This document shows, piece after piece, positions 38,901-48,100 of a DNA stretch of 64,000 nt; position 1 is the first letter of the stretch, and each line of letters begins with the position of its first letter. This DNA comes from Prostheceraeus crozeri. Taxonomy: Eukaryota; Platyhelminthes; Polycladida; Euryleptidae. The DNA lies in contig CAJQUW010011512.1 of NCBI GenBank assembly GCA_907163375.1, positions 1-64,000 of the forward strand, in the 5' to 3' direction. The notes beneath the pieces were generated by a model, which searched no databases, was not told the DNA's origin, and worked only from the letters and a program-made list of their open reading frames with translations. Both the position numbers and the translations under genes were made by a program.

Positions 38901-39787
38901 TACGCGCATTCGCATATCTAGACATTTTGAAGATTACGGTATCATCTTGAACAACAACAGTAATTTGATGCACGTGCTTAGGCAGATCAAATTATTTTCA
39001 TGAATTGATTGTTTTAATATCAACCGTCCTGTATTTGACATGCATTCATTGAATTTCTGATTGTTGTTATTCAATTTGATATCAATGATTTGACAGTTTG
39101 TTTTGTCCATAGTTGGCCTAATCTTTTTCAAACGGATAATTGACTATTAGGATTGCCATGAGACTATCAAAGAAAGGCTCAAGTATCATATAGTTCAATT
39201 CATAGAAATTCTTTAAATCTATCATTAAATTTTGTCTTCTCAACCACTTTTTATGGCTAGCAAGTACGGTAATCAATATTTAAGAAAATAAATAGCAATA
39301 TCATTTACTGACCACGAATCAGGAAGCTTTTATTAATTCTGACCAGTATCTAGAGTATACATTAAACCAACACTGATCAACAACACTAATAAACATTTTA
39401 CTTACAAGCCTCATCCATTGCAACAGAAGGATAGAGCTTGTTGCTGTCGGTATCAGAACAGGTTGTCCAACTGTTATTGAGACGGAGGAGATTACTAGAC
39501 AGCTACCAAGAACAACAGCCAACAACAGATCAACAATGTTTTTTGTGATATCTCTCGCATAATTTCTTATGAGAGGGCAACCATTTTTTGACAAACGTGT
39601 AGCCAAGATCCGATGTCAAGCAGAGCAATGATGCTGTACTTTTCTGAACTTCGGGGAGAGGGACAGGTCCGAAATCGTTAACCGTTTCAACCTTTACTTC
39701 ATTATATGGTAAATCAAATCTAAATGTACCAGCTAAAGCTGTACACCAACACAAGCAAAATGCAAGATTTGTGGCTAAACTCTTCAT
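11871..39787 (-). CDS. HEXA/HEXB-like: Beta-hexosaminidase (GH20), ten exons identified, C-terminal exon missing
   Basis: A lysosomal beta-N-acetylhexosaminidase removes terminal GlcNAc or GalNAc from glycoconjugates. Ten exons on the minus strand join to about 520 residues (human HEXA has 529). In order they carry a signal peptide, the N-terminal GH20b-like domain, then the catalytic barrel: [11 protein letters not shown] (substrate-binding Arg), [29 protein letters not shown] (catalytic Asp-Glu), [17 protein letters not shown], a GGEA..W motif, and WPR.S.VAEALW. Introns obey GT-AG except one GC-AG. Oddities: two compensating frame slips in exon 1, single-base deficits at the exon 3/4 and 8/9 junctions, Arg to Ala in the usual AERLW motif, and no terminal exon found. 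The gene is therefore either decaying or affected by assembly indels. A hAT element lies in its upstream region. Confidence 0.9.
12039..12128 (-). CDS. HEXA/HEXB-like: Hexosaminidase exon 9
   Basis: It encodes [20 protein letters not shown], then DDSNVISRT and two bases of Trp. It matches the GGEACMWGEYVD motif with Thr for Cys. Acceptor ccttacag, donor GTAGGT. The needed frame is one base out of register with the end of exon 8, the second junction lacking a base. Confidence 0.85.
12129..15158 (-). other. Hexosaminidase intron with GC donor
   Basis: It runs between exons 8 and 9. Apart from a tRNA-like SINE head near 14967-15046, no recognisable element or exon is present. Open frames here (for example 13298-13522 and 13848-14063) have no supporting features. 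Confidence 0.6.
14967..15046 (+). repeat. tRNA-like SINE head (single copy in window)
   Basis: The sequence gtcgccgtgatacagtgg resembles the 5' end and A box of a tRNA gene. About 40 bp later ggtcgagcccc resembles a B box. No foldable full tRNA with anticodon arm is convincing, and a T-rich tail follows, so a tRNA-derived SINE is the better reading. Confidence 0.4.
15159..15330 (-). CDS. HEXA/HEXB-like: Hexosaminidase exon 8
   Basis: It encodes [14 protein letters not shown], then [20 protein letters not shown], then LISYGADF, and ends in SFQ plus one base. The catalytic-pocket Tyr is in ISYG. At the position where human alpha has Asn-Arg and beta has Asp-Leu, this protein has Asn-Leu. The donor is GCAAGT, a GC-AG intron (15158-12129). 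Confidence 0.94.
15399..15570 (-). CDS. HEXA/HEXB-like: Hexosaminidase exon 7
   Basis: It completes the Trp codon of exon 6, then [13 protein letters not shown], then [14 protein letters not shown], and ends [15 protein letters not shown]. The Trp of VVWQEV lines the active-site pocket in this family. Acceptor tttatag and donor GTGAGA. It is followed by a 68-bp intron. Confidence 0.95.
16745..16944 (-). repeat. tRNA-derived SINE, copy 1
   Basis: On the minus strand it reads gcgcattggccttgtgttag, then a B-box-like ggttcaaatctggg, and ends agtataaac. It matches the plus-strand copy at 62735-62934 along its whole length. The minus ORF at 16861-17103 ends in a peptide ([12 protein letters not shown]) that is translated tRNA-like sequence and not a gene. 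Confidence 0.75.
17981..18588 (-). pseudogene. Decayed DDE transposase (mariner-superfamily type)
   Basis: The minus strand carries pieces in shifting frames. An N-proximal part is within an open frame of 125 codons (18211-18588). It is followed by [12 protein letters not shown], a stop, [17 protein letters not shown], and finally [20 protein letters not shown] before a stop at 17981. The order of an IGRRG-like box, an RSPD...LLWG box and a C-terminal helix ending in NGGH-like sequence fits transposases of the IS630/Tc1/mariner superfamily whose catalytic tail reads SPDLTPLDFFLWG. Several stops and shifts show it is dead. The exact subfamily is uncertain. Confidence 0.55.
19677..19881 (-). 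CDS. HEXA/HEXB-like: Hexosaminidase exon 6 (catalytic Asp-Glu)
   Basis: It completes the Gly of DTPGH, continues [14 protein letters not shown] and FGPIDPS, and ends [13 protein letters not shown] plus two bases of a Trp codon. The Asp-Glu pair in GGDEV is the catalytic dyad of GH20 enzymes: Glu is the general acid and Asp assists the acetamido group. Acceptor tttttag, donor GTAAGA. All phases fit. Confidence 0.96.
22437..22931 (+). pseudogene. C-terminal part of a mobile-element protein with nuclease-like motif
   Basis: One plus-strand frame reads through 22437-22931 with only two stops (22629-22631 and near 22728). It starts [20 protein letters not shown], continues [16 protein letters not shown], then EKKCI, stop, [12 protein letters not shown], and [16 protein letters not shown] with RGFRRNK. 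From memory, this series (LDI.ARG, FFDVRV.NP, Y...I..VE.G.F.PL.F...GG, IR.K.SF...R, RGSR) is found at the end of repetitive ORFs in many aquatic invertebrate genomes. The D...FDVRV pattern resembles a PD-(D/E)XK nuclease core, which is my inference. Upstream frames (22093-22440) may hold more decayed sequence. Confidence 0.55.
23672..23844. repeat. Foldback MITE, 173 bp
   Basis: Imperfect inverted arms of about 50 bp begin gtattcctgaggatagaggt and end with the inverse, acctctatcgacaggaatac. The inner part pairs ggcgaaa with ttcgcc. There is no coding content, and the target duplication is unclear. Confidence 0.75.
24894..25002 (-). CDS. HEXA/HEXB-like: Hexosaminidase exon 5
   Basis: It follows a 57-bp intron (25003-25059), in phase. 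It encodes [20 protein letters not shown], then [17 protein letters not shown], the typical barrel strand ending in the DTPGH motif. Donor GTAGGA at 24893. It ends in phase 1. Confidence 0.95.
25060..25160 (-). CDS. HEXA/HEXB-like: Hexosaminidase exon 4
   Basis: It encodes [20 protein letters not shown], then [13 protein letters not shown], with the conserved His and Asp-Asp of the active-site barrel. Acceptor cgtcag (25166-25161) and donor GTAGGT. The exon starts with two bases of a split codon, whereas exon 3 supplies none. A G lost at the exon 3 donor would explain this. Confidence 0.9.
26885..26902. other. Perfect 18-bp palindrome
   Basis: TACGTGTATATACACGTA reads the same on both strands. 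It lies about 50 bp downstream of the retrotransposon fragment. It could be chance, a small cruciform or a binding site. Confidence 0.6.
26955..27664 (-). pseudogene. Non-LTR retrotransposon (LINE) reverse transcriptase C-terminus, decayed
   Basis: On the minus strand one frame reads [20 protein letters not shown], then [20 protein letters not shown], then [18 protein letters not shown] shifted frame gives DCPLFK, and the first resumes with LDDDTRQWL before a stop at about 26955. The L-N-R-L-R-(T/S)-G...C-x-C-G...DCPL pattern is the C-terminal zinc-binding tail after the reverse transcriptase of Jockey/CR1/I-type LINEs. At least two frameshifts separate the parts. The polymerase core is absent, so this is a 5'-truncated, dead copy. 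It is richer in GC than its surroundings. Confidence 0.7.
29191..29301 (-). CDS. HEXA/HEXB-like: Hexosaminidase exon 3
   Basis: Exactly 37 codons between acceptor tttcag (29307-29302) and donor GTAAGC (29190-29185). It encodes [18 protein letters not shown], including the substrate-binding Arg of the RG.(L/M)LDTSRHY motif. It ends in phase 0, but exon 4 needs one base carried over, so the spliced message is one base short here. Confidence 0.92.
30154..30702. repeat. Dispersed repeat A, copy 1
   Basis: It starts gatcgcagccgatttttt and ends at ttaagtttatgagctctaaa. It matches 35167-35713 in the same orientation over about 548 bp with only scattered differences, so one copy arose recently. Near 30538-30570 it holds acgcttcagacgttcgtcct, a type of box seen in retroelement tails. 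No target duplication or ORF of note. Confidence 0.85.
31386..33188 (+). mobile_element. Mariner element with long terminal inverted repeats
   Basis: The ends are cgaggGCGTTCCAAAAG-like at 31386 and the inverse, ctttttgaacgaacctcg, ending 33188, each next to a TA (31384-31385 and 33189-33190), the mariner target duplication. The inverted termini extend for roughly 190 bp: the stretch running up to tagtgacgacca on the left has its inverse starting at 33000 on the right. The interior encodes a DD34D transposase with frameshifts. Confidence 0.88.
31820..32917 (+). pseudogene. Mariner transposase, DD34D, frameshifted
   Basis: From [20 protein letters not shown] the protein has an N-terminal HTH region ([20 protein letters not shown], then RP), a second HTH ([18 protein letters not shown]), and the catalytic signatures [15 protein letters not shown] and [13 protein letters not shown]. 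The spacing between the second and third Asp is 34 residues plus one extra base, so one frameshift lies there. A compensating shift occurs near 32400, and a TAG replaces an expected Trp codon at 32849-32851. The tail continues to a stop at 32915-32917. It is inactive as it stands but only lightly decayed. Confidence 0.88.
33481..33857. repeat. MITE with 15-bp perfect inverted termini
   Basis: TAGTTTTGTTCGACA at 33481-33495 is inverted exactly at 33843-33857. Subterminal cgaacaaaa boxes repeat inside. If the outer TA is the target site, the element is 373 bp and Tc1/mariner-like. There is no coding content. Confidence 0.7.
34764..34901. repeat. Dispersed repeat B, copy 1
   Basis: It starts taccaatgatttgatacgcc and ends near tttatgttctccaaac. 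It is repeated directly at 35713-35850 with about ten differences. In the second copy it directly abuts repeat A. The short ORFs at 34800 and 35749 are the same repeat translated twice. Confidence 0.85.
35167..35713. repeat. Dispersed repeat A, copy 2
   Basis: Direct copy of 30154-30702. Single-base differences and short indels separate the copies. Repeat B follows without a gap, which suggests that A and B are parts of one longer element that copy 1 has lost or split. Confidence 0.85.
35713..35850. repeat. Dispersed repeat B, copy 2
   Basis: Direct copy of 34764-34901, joined to the end of repeat A copy 2. Both copies diverge abruptly after tttatgttct(c)(c/t)aaac. Confidence 0.85.
36360..36472 (-). 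CDS. HEXA/HEXB-like: Hexosaminidase exon 2
   Basis: Acceptor ttgcag (36478-36473) and donor GTAAAT (36359-36354). Together with the last base of exon 1 it reads [19 protein letters not shown], then [12 protein letters not shown]. This is the conserved VWGALRGLETFSQL-type segment at the start of the GH20 catalytic domain. It begins in phase 1 and ends in phase 0 (113 bp). Confidence 0.9.
36473..39405 (-). other. Hexosaminidase intron 1
   Basis: A 66-bp spaced duplication of tgtttctagttcagaa(g/a)atc lies near 36538 and 36604, close to the exon 2 acceptor. Plus-strand frames at about 38090-38760 look faintly protein-like but are broken and unrecognised. I saw no other feature. Confidence 0.55.
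39406..39787 (-). CDS. HEXA/HEXB-like: Hexosaminidase exon 1 (signal peptide and N-terminal domain)
   Basis: I chose [10 protein letters not shown] at 39787 as the start because it opens a clear signal peptide (hydrophobic core [13 protein letters not shown]). An upstream Met at 39805 would add six residues. [11 protein letters not shown] follows, like the family's WP.PQ region, then LCERYHK. At the A6 run (39539-39544) the frame shifts, and it returns near 39470-39485, after which [19 protein letters not shown] is in the original frame. A small unrecognised intron is an alternative explanation. The exon ends in MDEA plus one base at a GTAAGT donor (39405-39400). Confidence 0.8.
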
Positions 39788-40044
39788 TAACCCCACAATA
39801 CGCAAGACGACACTTAAAATTTGAACGGCCTATTTCTCACGTGCATTTTGTTTAAAAATAAACCTCGATTGTTTTGAAAAACGTTTGACGCATTTAAAAT
39901 TCCTATGTTCCATTGACAACTAGTATATGCCTTCAACATCAGCTTATCCCTGTTTATCTGTCTTTTCATGTCTCTCTCTCCCCCTAATTAAATGACGAAA
40001 CATGGAAGCAGTGGAAACATTGTGCAGTGAGATTATTTCCTATG
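39788..40044 (-). promoter_or_regulatory. Presumed upstream region of the hexosaminidase gene
   Basis: About 260 bp lie between the start codon and the target duplication of the upstream hAT element. Promoter and 5' UTR should be here or within the transposon. I see no clear TATA box or CpG-rich core, so the assignment rests on position only. Confidence 0.3.
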
Positions 40045-40052
40045 ATCGCAAA

Positions 40053-42147
40053 CAGGGCTCGCGGAACAATTTTTCACGAGGGGGGCCATAAGATTTGTAC
40101 AATGCTTCATCTCAATAAGATTGTATAGACATAAAAGATTCTGTTTATTAACAGTTTTCGCAATCACAATGTAAGCATTATTGATCTAAATCAGTGCATT
40201 TATTTATTTTCTCTCTTTTCCTATCTATTTTATTATTTGATTTATGGTCATAGTGCAAAGTATAATCATGAAAGCTGCTCATAAATCACAGACTTCGATA
40301 GAAGTTGAAGATGTATAAAATTTGGCGAATTGATAGACAAATTCTGTTGATCAAAGTGAACATCTTTCATGTGAAATATAACTAGTCCCAATGCTCTGTT
40401 AGAAGTAATATATTTGTATCACATGTCTGATTGAAATTACTGCAGTTCATTGATCATCTTAAAAAAATCAATTCATTGCATAAATTTTAGTGATATCTTA
40501 CTTTTCTGCTACACAATTATGCTTTATTTCCATGTTAAATGAAATGAAAGAAAAAGCAAGCAGTCTATTCAAAATTTCAATAATAAGTGCCTATAAGGGC
40601 CTTCAATATAATCTCATACTGATCGTGATTATTATAAACAAGTGCTTGTATAACATTATATTTTGCACGAAGAAATCACACGCGCTTGGAAGAGGAACAC
40701 TTTCGATCGTTCATCTGTCTTGGAAATGAAATTGTCAAGTCATTCGTGTCGATGTTGTCGAGAAGATGCCTTGTGAATATTGCACACTGCCAAAGCGGTA
40801 AGACGTTCCTGTCCCATGCTCCTTCTTTGCCAATCAGGATCTTCGAAGGGTGCTGAACGTTCTTTCAGCACTTAAGCCACAGAAACAGCAAATGTTAATA
40901 GAGATTTTTGCTAAGCGAGTCACCTCCGGAAAGAACAACAGTGATGTCTCAGGACTTGATCTTATCATCGCTAGGAATTCATCGAACGACGCCGGATTGA
41001 ACTTGGTCTGCTTTGCCAATGTTGGCAAAGTCTTCAGTTCATGTTGAAGGGCATCATCGTCGACTGTTGGGAAATACTAGCTCGCTTCTCCATGCTATTT
41101 CTATTTCTCGCGCATTCTTTTCCACCTTGCATACATTGACTAAACTAAAACCTTGTGCATAGACATAACTAAAACGTTGTGCCACATTGAAATTTAGCTA
41201 CATTTTTTATGCCGCAACCTGCACATCGAATTTGACATTTTTGCAAGGAGCATCTAGGTGTCTGCGGAAGCGTAAACTTTTGACTAATTATTTCATCATA
41301 TTTAATCCTACCTTAAAAGCACATACCCACAAGATGAGACGTGCCACCATCTCATGATCGGTAGCTGCTGCGATGGGGCCGAGGTCTCTCAAGTCGAAGT
41401 TAGTCGTAACTGCTTCCAGGAACGACATAGCGACTGGGCTTCTGGAGCCGCTGAAGGGGTTACCCTATACCGCATTGTACCACCGATCTTGAGTATGAAA
41501 ACATTAGTTTCATCATTTCATACTGAATTTTATTTACCGTGAATTCAAGTCAAAGTGCAGAAAATCCGCTAAGCGTTTAACAAATTTATATGTGCACGAC
41601 ACGTCAACTATACGTTATCCACCAACATTTAAGATATCTTGAGAGCGAATCGAATAGAGAGCACATAAGCATTTCAATTGGTAAACCACTACACGTGTGG
41701 GTGGACGGACCCATGCGGTCGCACACGGAATTTTGAAATCACTTTGTCGACTTTCTTTGCGTCAGAACTCGCAGAGTTGATGAGGAGAACATCAAATTCA
41801 AGTGCATAAAGATGAATATGTAATATCTCAGCAGTTGCCGGCAGCCAAAGCTGCAGTATCATAAATAAACACTTTGCGGAGGTGGTAACAATCCTTGGTT
41901 TCACATGTTTATGTGTTGATTAGCTTTCTGTCAGTGATGTAAGCGGAAATAATGCAGCGCGATAGAGGCCGTTTCATCTCTTGACTTTTTACTTACTTAA
42001 TAAAGAATTAGATTGCAAATTATCATCAAAATGAATATTTTAACAGCTCAAATTTGAGGGGGGGGGGGCCAAACACACACGTGGCCCCGGCAAATTTTTC
42101 GAGGGGAGACCTGGACTCCCCTGGCCCCCCCACTTCCGCGGCCCATG
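40053..42147. mobile_element. hAT transposon with perfect 8-bp target duplication
   Basis: The left end is cagggctcgcggaac (40053) and the right end is ttccgcggcccatg (ending 42147), imperfect inverses of each other. The flanks atcgcaaa at 40045-40052 and 42148-42155 are identical, the 8-bp duplication expected of hAT insertion. Subterminal sequence is G- or C-run rich on both sides. The transposase gene lies on the minus strand and is decayed. The element sits 0.27 kb upstream of the hexosaminidase start codon. Confidence 0.88.
40735..41110 (-). pseudogene. hAT transposase C-terminal dimerisation domain, decayed
   Basis: The minus strand reads FPTVDDDALQHELKTLPTLA, then FFPEVTRLAKISINI, then LSAERTFSTLRRS; after a frameshift it continues RRSMGQERLTALAVCNIHKA. 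This is the hAT C-terminal domain, where SAER.FS.L..IK..LR..M...RL..LA...IH is diagnostic. The closest flavour is the zinc-finger MYM/TTF-type hAT transposases. The upstream catalytic part, toward 42 kb, is too decayed to follow by eye. Confidence 0.82.
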
Positions 42148-42155
42148 ATCGCAAA

Positions 42156-45100
42156 ATTCAAGTATTGCTCCATGTGCGCATCCAAATTGTGCATAGATGC
42201 TTTTGGTAGACCATTCATCATGGTGATGCTTGGATCAGATCAGATCAGACTGAAAAGGATCATCTACTAACTGCAAGAATACAATGTGTCTCCGACAATC
42301 ATTCTGACTTCAAGTAGGTGTGCCTGTGCTCACATGCCCTCACATCTCCACGGATACATTGTGTTTAGATCCCCATCATCCTGCCTAGTAGCATTGAAGA
42401 ATTTCATCCACAATTTAGGAAAAAGAAGCAGACAAAGATGTCCAATATGACAAAGAGCAGAAGAAAATAGGCTGGTGTTTTTTTTTGATGCCAAAATATT
42501 GTTTATATCCACTTGATATAGAAAGTAAGAATTACAGCAGGTTAAGTAATCGGATGGAAAGCATTACTTATTACATGGTCACCATCAAAGATGTTTAACA
42601 CAACGTCAATAATGTACTTACTTGGCCACCGTTGATTGTTTTAACTAATCGATTTAAATTTGCATTAACTCTGAAGCGGCAGATTTTTTAAATCAACATC
42701 AGCTGTTCACTTATCTCGTGAATCTGTGCTCGTGATCATATCATTGTCGTTCCATTCCCCTTTTCTCTATATTGCACTCTACATCATTGATTCTATACAT
42801 CGCAATCAAAGCTTCCATGTGAGTACAAAGCAAATGTAGAATCTATAATGCTGTCGGTAACGAATTCTATAATTTTTACCTAAACCCAAAAATGCATTAA
42901 ATGAGCGCAAAGGTTCCCAGCACTTAGTGATTATTTATGCTTTTACAAGTCTTGGTGAAGTGCAATGACTCACTTTTTGGCCATTTTGGTGCATAGGCTC
43001 GCACGTTTTCCAATTCAAGCGTTGATATGGTGTCAACCGTCAACTATTTTTTGATAGAGGTTGCCTTTTACTTGCCATTTGGTGAACATAAATTTTAGGT
43101 CTTTATTTGTGTGTTGAGATTTCTATCTTCGATTACTAGTGCCTTCCACCGTGTTGTGCAAAGTGCACCTGAACTAAGTAAAAATTTCATAGATGCAAAC
43201 TTGATCATAATTCAAGAATTAATGCACGTACTTACAAGCCTACATGCATTGCATTCATACATGTAGATGCATGTACGTGCGTTGAACACACTAGACTTGG
43301 GTCCATGCAATTTATGCTGGATTTATCCGGCATGAGTGCATGGACCAAAATGTTTTGAAGCTAAATAATTAGATCACAATCTCGTAAATCGTCCCGAAAC
43401 TCAGCACCATCCTCGAAGTTCGATGATTTGCTAAAAGGCATCTGATCAAATCATCCACTTCAATTGAATTGAAATGACTGAACACTAGACTTTTAAGGTG
43501 ACTACTTTCCACTACCCGACTGTTCCGGACTTCTGGTCACACTATAATGTTGCAATTTCTTGTGTTACATGTTGCCAGCTAACATAAGTTACGTGGTCAT
43601 CAGCAAGAGATGCGAATAAGATTTGCTCCCTCGGACCATGCCGCTATGTTCAACTCATTCGATTTGGACCATGTGCTGGGCTTTTAGGGAAAGCATATTG
43701 GAGGCAATGACACTGTTAGAGTGACGTAGAAGAACGTTGCTCAGTTATGAAGCAGAAATAGAATAAACATGATAAGAACAGAAAAGTAATGTAACCGAAA
43801 AAATATCATCACTGAAAATTGAATAAAGGAAGTACAGAGGAATTATGAGAGTCATGATCCAAACAGCTATCTAGCAGAGATGAAAAAGATGCTGGCGTCA
43901 TTTACTTTAAAATGCATGGATTAGCCATTACTTCTTTATCATCCCGAATTGAAAATTATGCAGGTCGTAGTTGAAAGCATTTTGAAATTATAACTACTCT
44001 ATTCTCACAATAATACATTACTTGATTTATGAAAAAGACCATTGCTCAATTTTAACGACGATAAAGCATTCACATTAATCCAAAAGGAATTTAAGAATTA
44101 CGTGCATAGCTTTGCTACAGAGGTACAGTCTTTCACTGAACAAGAACGAACAAAATATAACAGAGCGCTATTTGTGATCTGCGGAACTAATGACCCATTT
44201 GAAGCTATTTTGGGCTATGCATTATTTACATTCATCTTCTAGCTTGCATGATACATGACATCTAGGCATGTTAATAACCGTAACCACCGGATTGCTCATA
44301 TAAGTACATTGCAGGTCATTGTGGCTAGTTATCGACCGTAAAACTCATTGATACACTTTCGAATAGTTCATAAATTAACTATAGAACCGGCATCCTTTAA
44401 GTTGAGGGAAGTCATGAATTATAACAAGCACACTTGCATATGCTGCCGCTGAAGCATAGGCCTTAACCTTCTAATGTATTTTGATCGCAACTTTTGTTTG
44501 TCAATTAAAGCTTTTAGTTACAAATCATTTTCTTAACTTTATGATAACCGCATTTCTCCAAATCAGCTCTCAAAGGCAGCTTATTCGGTTTTCGCCAATT
44601 CGGAGCATAAAGATTCAATCCAAATCATCAATTTATAATAGCCGTATTTCAACATAACTGCGTCAAATAGCCTACGTAAATGCTTAACTTTGTTGTGAAA
44701 TGCATCATTATTGCATGAAGGGGGTAAATGCAATTAAATAACACATGAATGTCGGTAAGCCTACCTCATCATTCAAAATGTTGCCATGCTATACCAATGC
44801 GGTGTTCATTGCATCAATAAACTGCGAGTAAATGAATACGGGTAGTACTTGTAGCTTGTGAAAGTTTGAAGACATACATGCTTCAGTTAGACGGGACTTC
44901 TATTTCAGAGTGATAATTGCCACATAGCTTGTTATCTCATCATTGTTGTCATCCTTTCCATTTACATAATTCGTAAAATTTGCATGACTAAGTGCTAGGC
45001 TTGCCTACTTGCCATTAACAACTCCTATGGCATGCATTCATTTTGTAACACAATGAATGGGCATTTTTATGATATTGTCACGTGTACAGCTTTGCAAATA

Positions 45101-48100
45101 GGCCTACTTGCCATGAATTCATGCCCAGCACGATTGGAGTCACAAAGATTCCGCCTGTCCCTTAACAATAGTGGAGACTTGGCCGATTTTACCTTAGGAT
45201 GCTGGTCAATTTTTGCAAGACATAATCCAAATAATCTACCATGGTGCGCTTATTATTGTGCTGAATTAGCTTATTTGCTGACAGCTATAATGGATGAATG
45301 CGGTAGGTCAGGGATGTGCCGAGGTGCTCCAATAGACCCAATAGGCAGAAATATGCCTGCAGTGCTAGGACTTCGAATATTCTTGTGTGTCGATTAATTG
45401 AAATATTTGTTCTTCAATGATTTGACAAAGCTGCGACCGCTATTGTGAAACTGCAACGTGAAACTTCAGCTTCAAATTTTGAAGTAGTCAGTAAATTTTT
45501 TTAAAGCCAAAAAAGACCGACCCCTCGACTGTCGACACTCACAAAAGTACATGGTATATTGCACTTTGCAATGACTTCACTAATTCTGTTGCAAACAGCC
45601 GTAGATCACGTTCACATGAAAATGGCAAAAGTCATCCATTATTGAAACAAATTTCTATTAAAGTCTTCTTAGGACAGGATTCACGGTTATCAGAAAAAAT
45701 GAGAAGGTATTTCCATGGGCTATTCAGATAAAGCAAATGGAAATAAATTCGCAGTTTTTATCGACCAGTTCTTGCTAGAAAAGCGTGAGCAATGAAATAC
45801 GGTGTATTTCAAGCATAACTTTTAAGACTAAGCCAACTCCAGATAATGAGGAAGTATTTTTTACGAAAACGAAGGTTGCTAAGTTGTAGTTTCTTTAAGT
45901 GTCTGACTTGAAGCTGCGTGCCATTGTGATTTTGTCTTTTTGAAGAAAGGTTAAAAAGAGAAGGCATGTGAGTGACATTGACTGATTCTGAAACTGATGG
46001 TCATATACAATTGAGCGCACATTTCACGTACCAACTTGATTTTGAGATCTGCTGTTGGCCAGAATCCGCGCTTCCTCTATAGATAACCGCAGAGGGTTTC
46101 TGAAATTCTCACCAGTGCGCGATCATCATTCTCACCTCGGGAGTCTTATTATCAATGTAGATGCGGCTCTGAAAGGATTGACATCACTGAAGCATTGACA
46201 GATGACGTGAGTGTGATTCATCCATCTGCGCAGTCGAATGAACGAATCACAATCACAATCGTAGAGCTGTAGTGGTAAAAATTTTAAAAAATTAAATAGA
46301 ATTTGCCTTATGATAACAGTCACTTGCAGATGATATTATATCGCTTTCAGTTTGTCGCTGAAATAATATGTAGCAATCAATTTTTTTTCAAAGTACGCGA
46401 CGCATCCATGCGGTTGGCCCTAGTTGATAGAGTTAAATTTCTGAGATATTAAAGATAGTTAAGATAGTTAGAGAAAGAAGGTTTTCTCAATGATAAATGC
46501 TATGGTTACCTGTTAAGACTGATTTATCCTTTTAAGCAGACTATATAGTGTACAAATGTCTAGCAAAAGGTAAAAAACTAGAGCATTATCTGCATATATG
46601 AGACACCAAAATTAAGTGAATCTGAGCGCCATTCATACGCTTTAATTATGTGGTTATTATGTATGTTGGTGCAAGTAATTCTGCGATGTTGTAATTTCCT
46701 TAAGTGAATTCAGGCATAATTCGCCATTTCTGGCACAGGAAAGACAAGCCCGTATTCACCAAGGTGTTTTCAATCAGGGTGTACCGCTTTGTGAAATTGA
46801 TTACAGGCCGATTGTGGATTAATCGGGAGAAAACAATATTTCGAGCTTTAGTAGAATCGATATTTTTTTCAATTGATCAAACGGAAGTTAGCTTTGCTTG
46901 TGTTTCTTGTTTCATTCATTATGATGTATTTTAATTTTGCTTCTGACCAGAATTCAGGACTATGAATCCGAGTAGGCTTAACAATTTCAGCGTCTCGCAA
47001 TAGTGGATCCAAGGGAGAGTTACATAGGTTTAAACCTCCCTTCTTAGAGTCCGCGTGATTCAGGATGCTGGTTCACGTCTGCCATCGAAATGTCATCTTC
47101 TGATCAACCAGGTGGTCATGTGGTTGATGTCATCAACGAAGTGTTTTCTTTTTCCACCTTTTTCCAAAGAGATAGCACTTCTTTGAATTTCTCCTTGATG
47201 CTTACGCTCCTGACAGCAGAGTTAGAAAACTGCGGGACTAGGTGGAAGGAGAGACTCGGAAAATTTTCATGATCTTTATTAGGTACATCTTCATCACCTC
47301 ACTTTCAATTCACAGACCTCGAGACCCCAGAGAGCTTGGAGAGATGAGCCTGAGACGGACCAATTTGAATTACAGCAGAATGACTGAAATTTCCATTGAT
47401 GTCTGGTTCAAACATCGGTAAACAACCAGAAGCATTTAGTGTCCCAATTGAATAATTAATTATACTTTTCTCGATGGTAAATCCGAAGCGGCTCTTGTGT
47501 CAATCGACGCTTGAGTGATCTCCAATAGGCAAGTCAGTATACTCTAAAAGCAACATTTTGAACATAATGGAAAGATGCTTACGACTTGTATTCTATAAAA
47601 TTGTTGCAGTTTGTGGATCATTAATTTCACATTTTCGTGTCATTGGGAGGTACTTGAAAAATCAGGAATACAAAAATGGGAATCGATGAAGCATGATATT
47701 GGTTCTGCTTTCTTGTTCCCCTGCTTTACATTTTAAAACTATCCTATAGAATATTTGTATAGGGAAACAACTGGCACTCGAAATGCGCTATGCCTCACAC
47801 ACACACATTCATATGGCCCTTCGCCGAAAAGCTGGATCCACCCTGGCTTGGTCATGCCTTTTTATAAATAACAGCATTTTCTTAGAATTAAAACACCAAT
47901 AGATAAGAAAATTATTGATTTGATTCACAACTTCGATCTTGAAATTCAGAAAATGAGTGATATAGGAAATTTCTTTGTAGATGTACAAGTAAGACTTAAA
48001 GATTCAAAACAGGGTAGTGCATATGTAGCTGTGTATCATTTCCATTAGGAAAGATCGTCATTTGGTGGATAATCGTAAATGGAGGAGAACTTCATTTCCT

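Noticed and set aside
44042-44242. Plus-strand ORF of 66 codons with FKNYVHSFATEVQSF
   Set aside because: It is mildly protein-like but has no acceptor or donor in phase and no recognised family.
45032-45397. Plus-strand ORF of 121 codons
   Set aside because: No motif, no splice partners and unremarkable codon pattern. Length alone is not enough in 64 kb of sequence.
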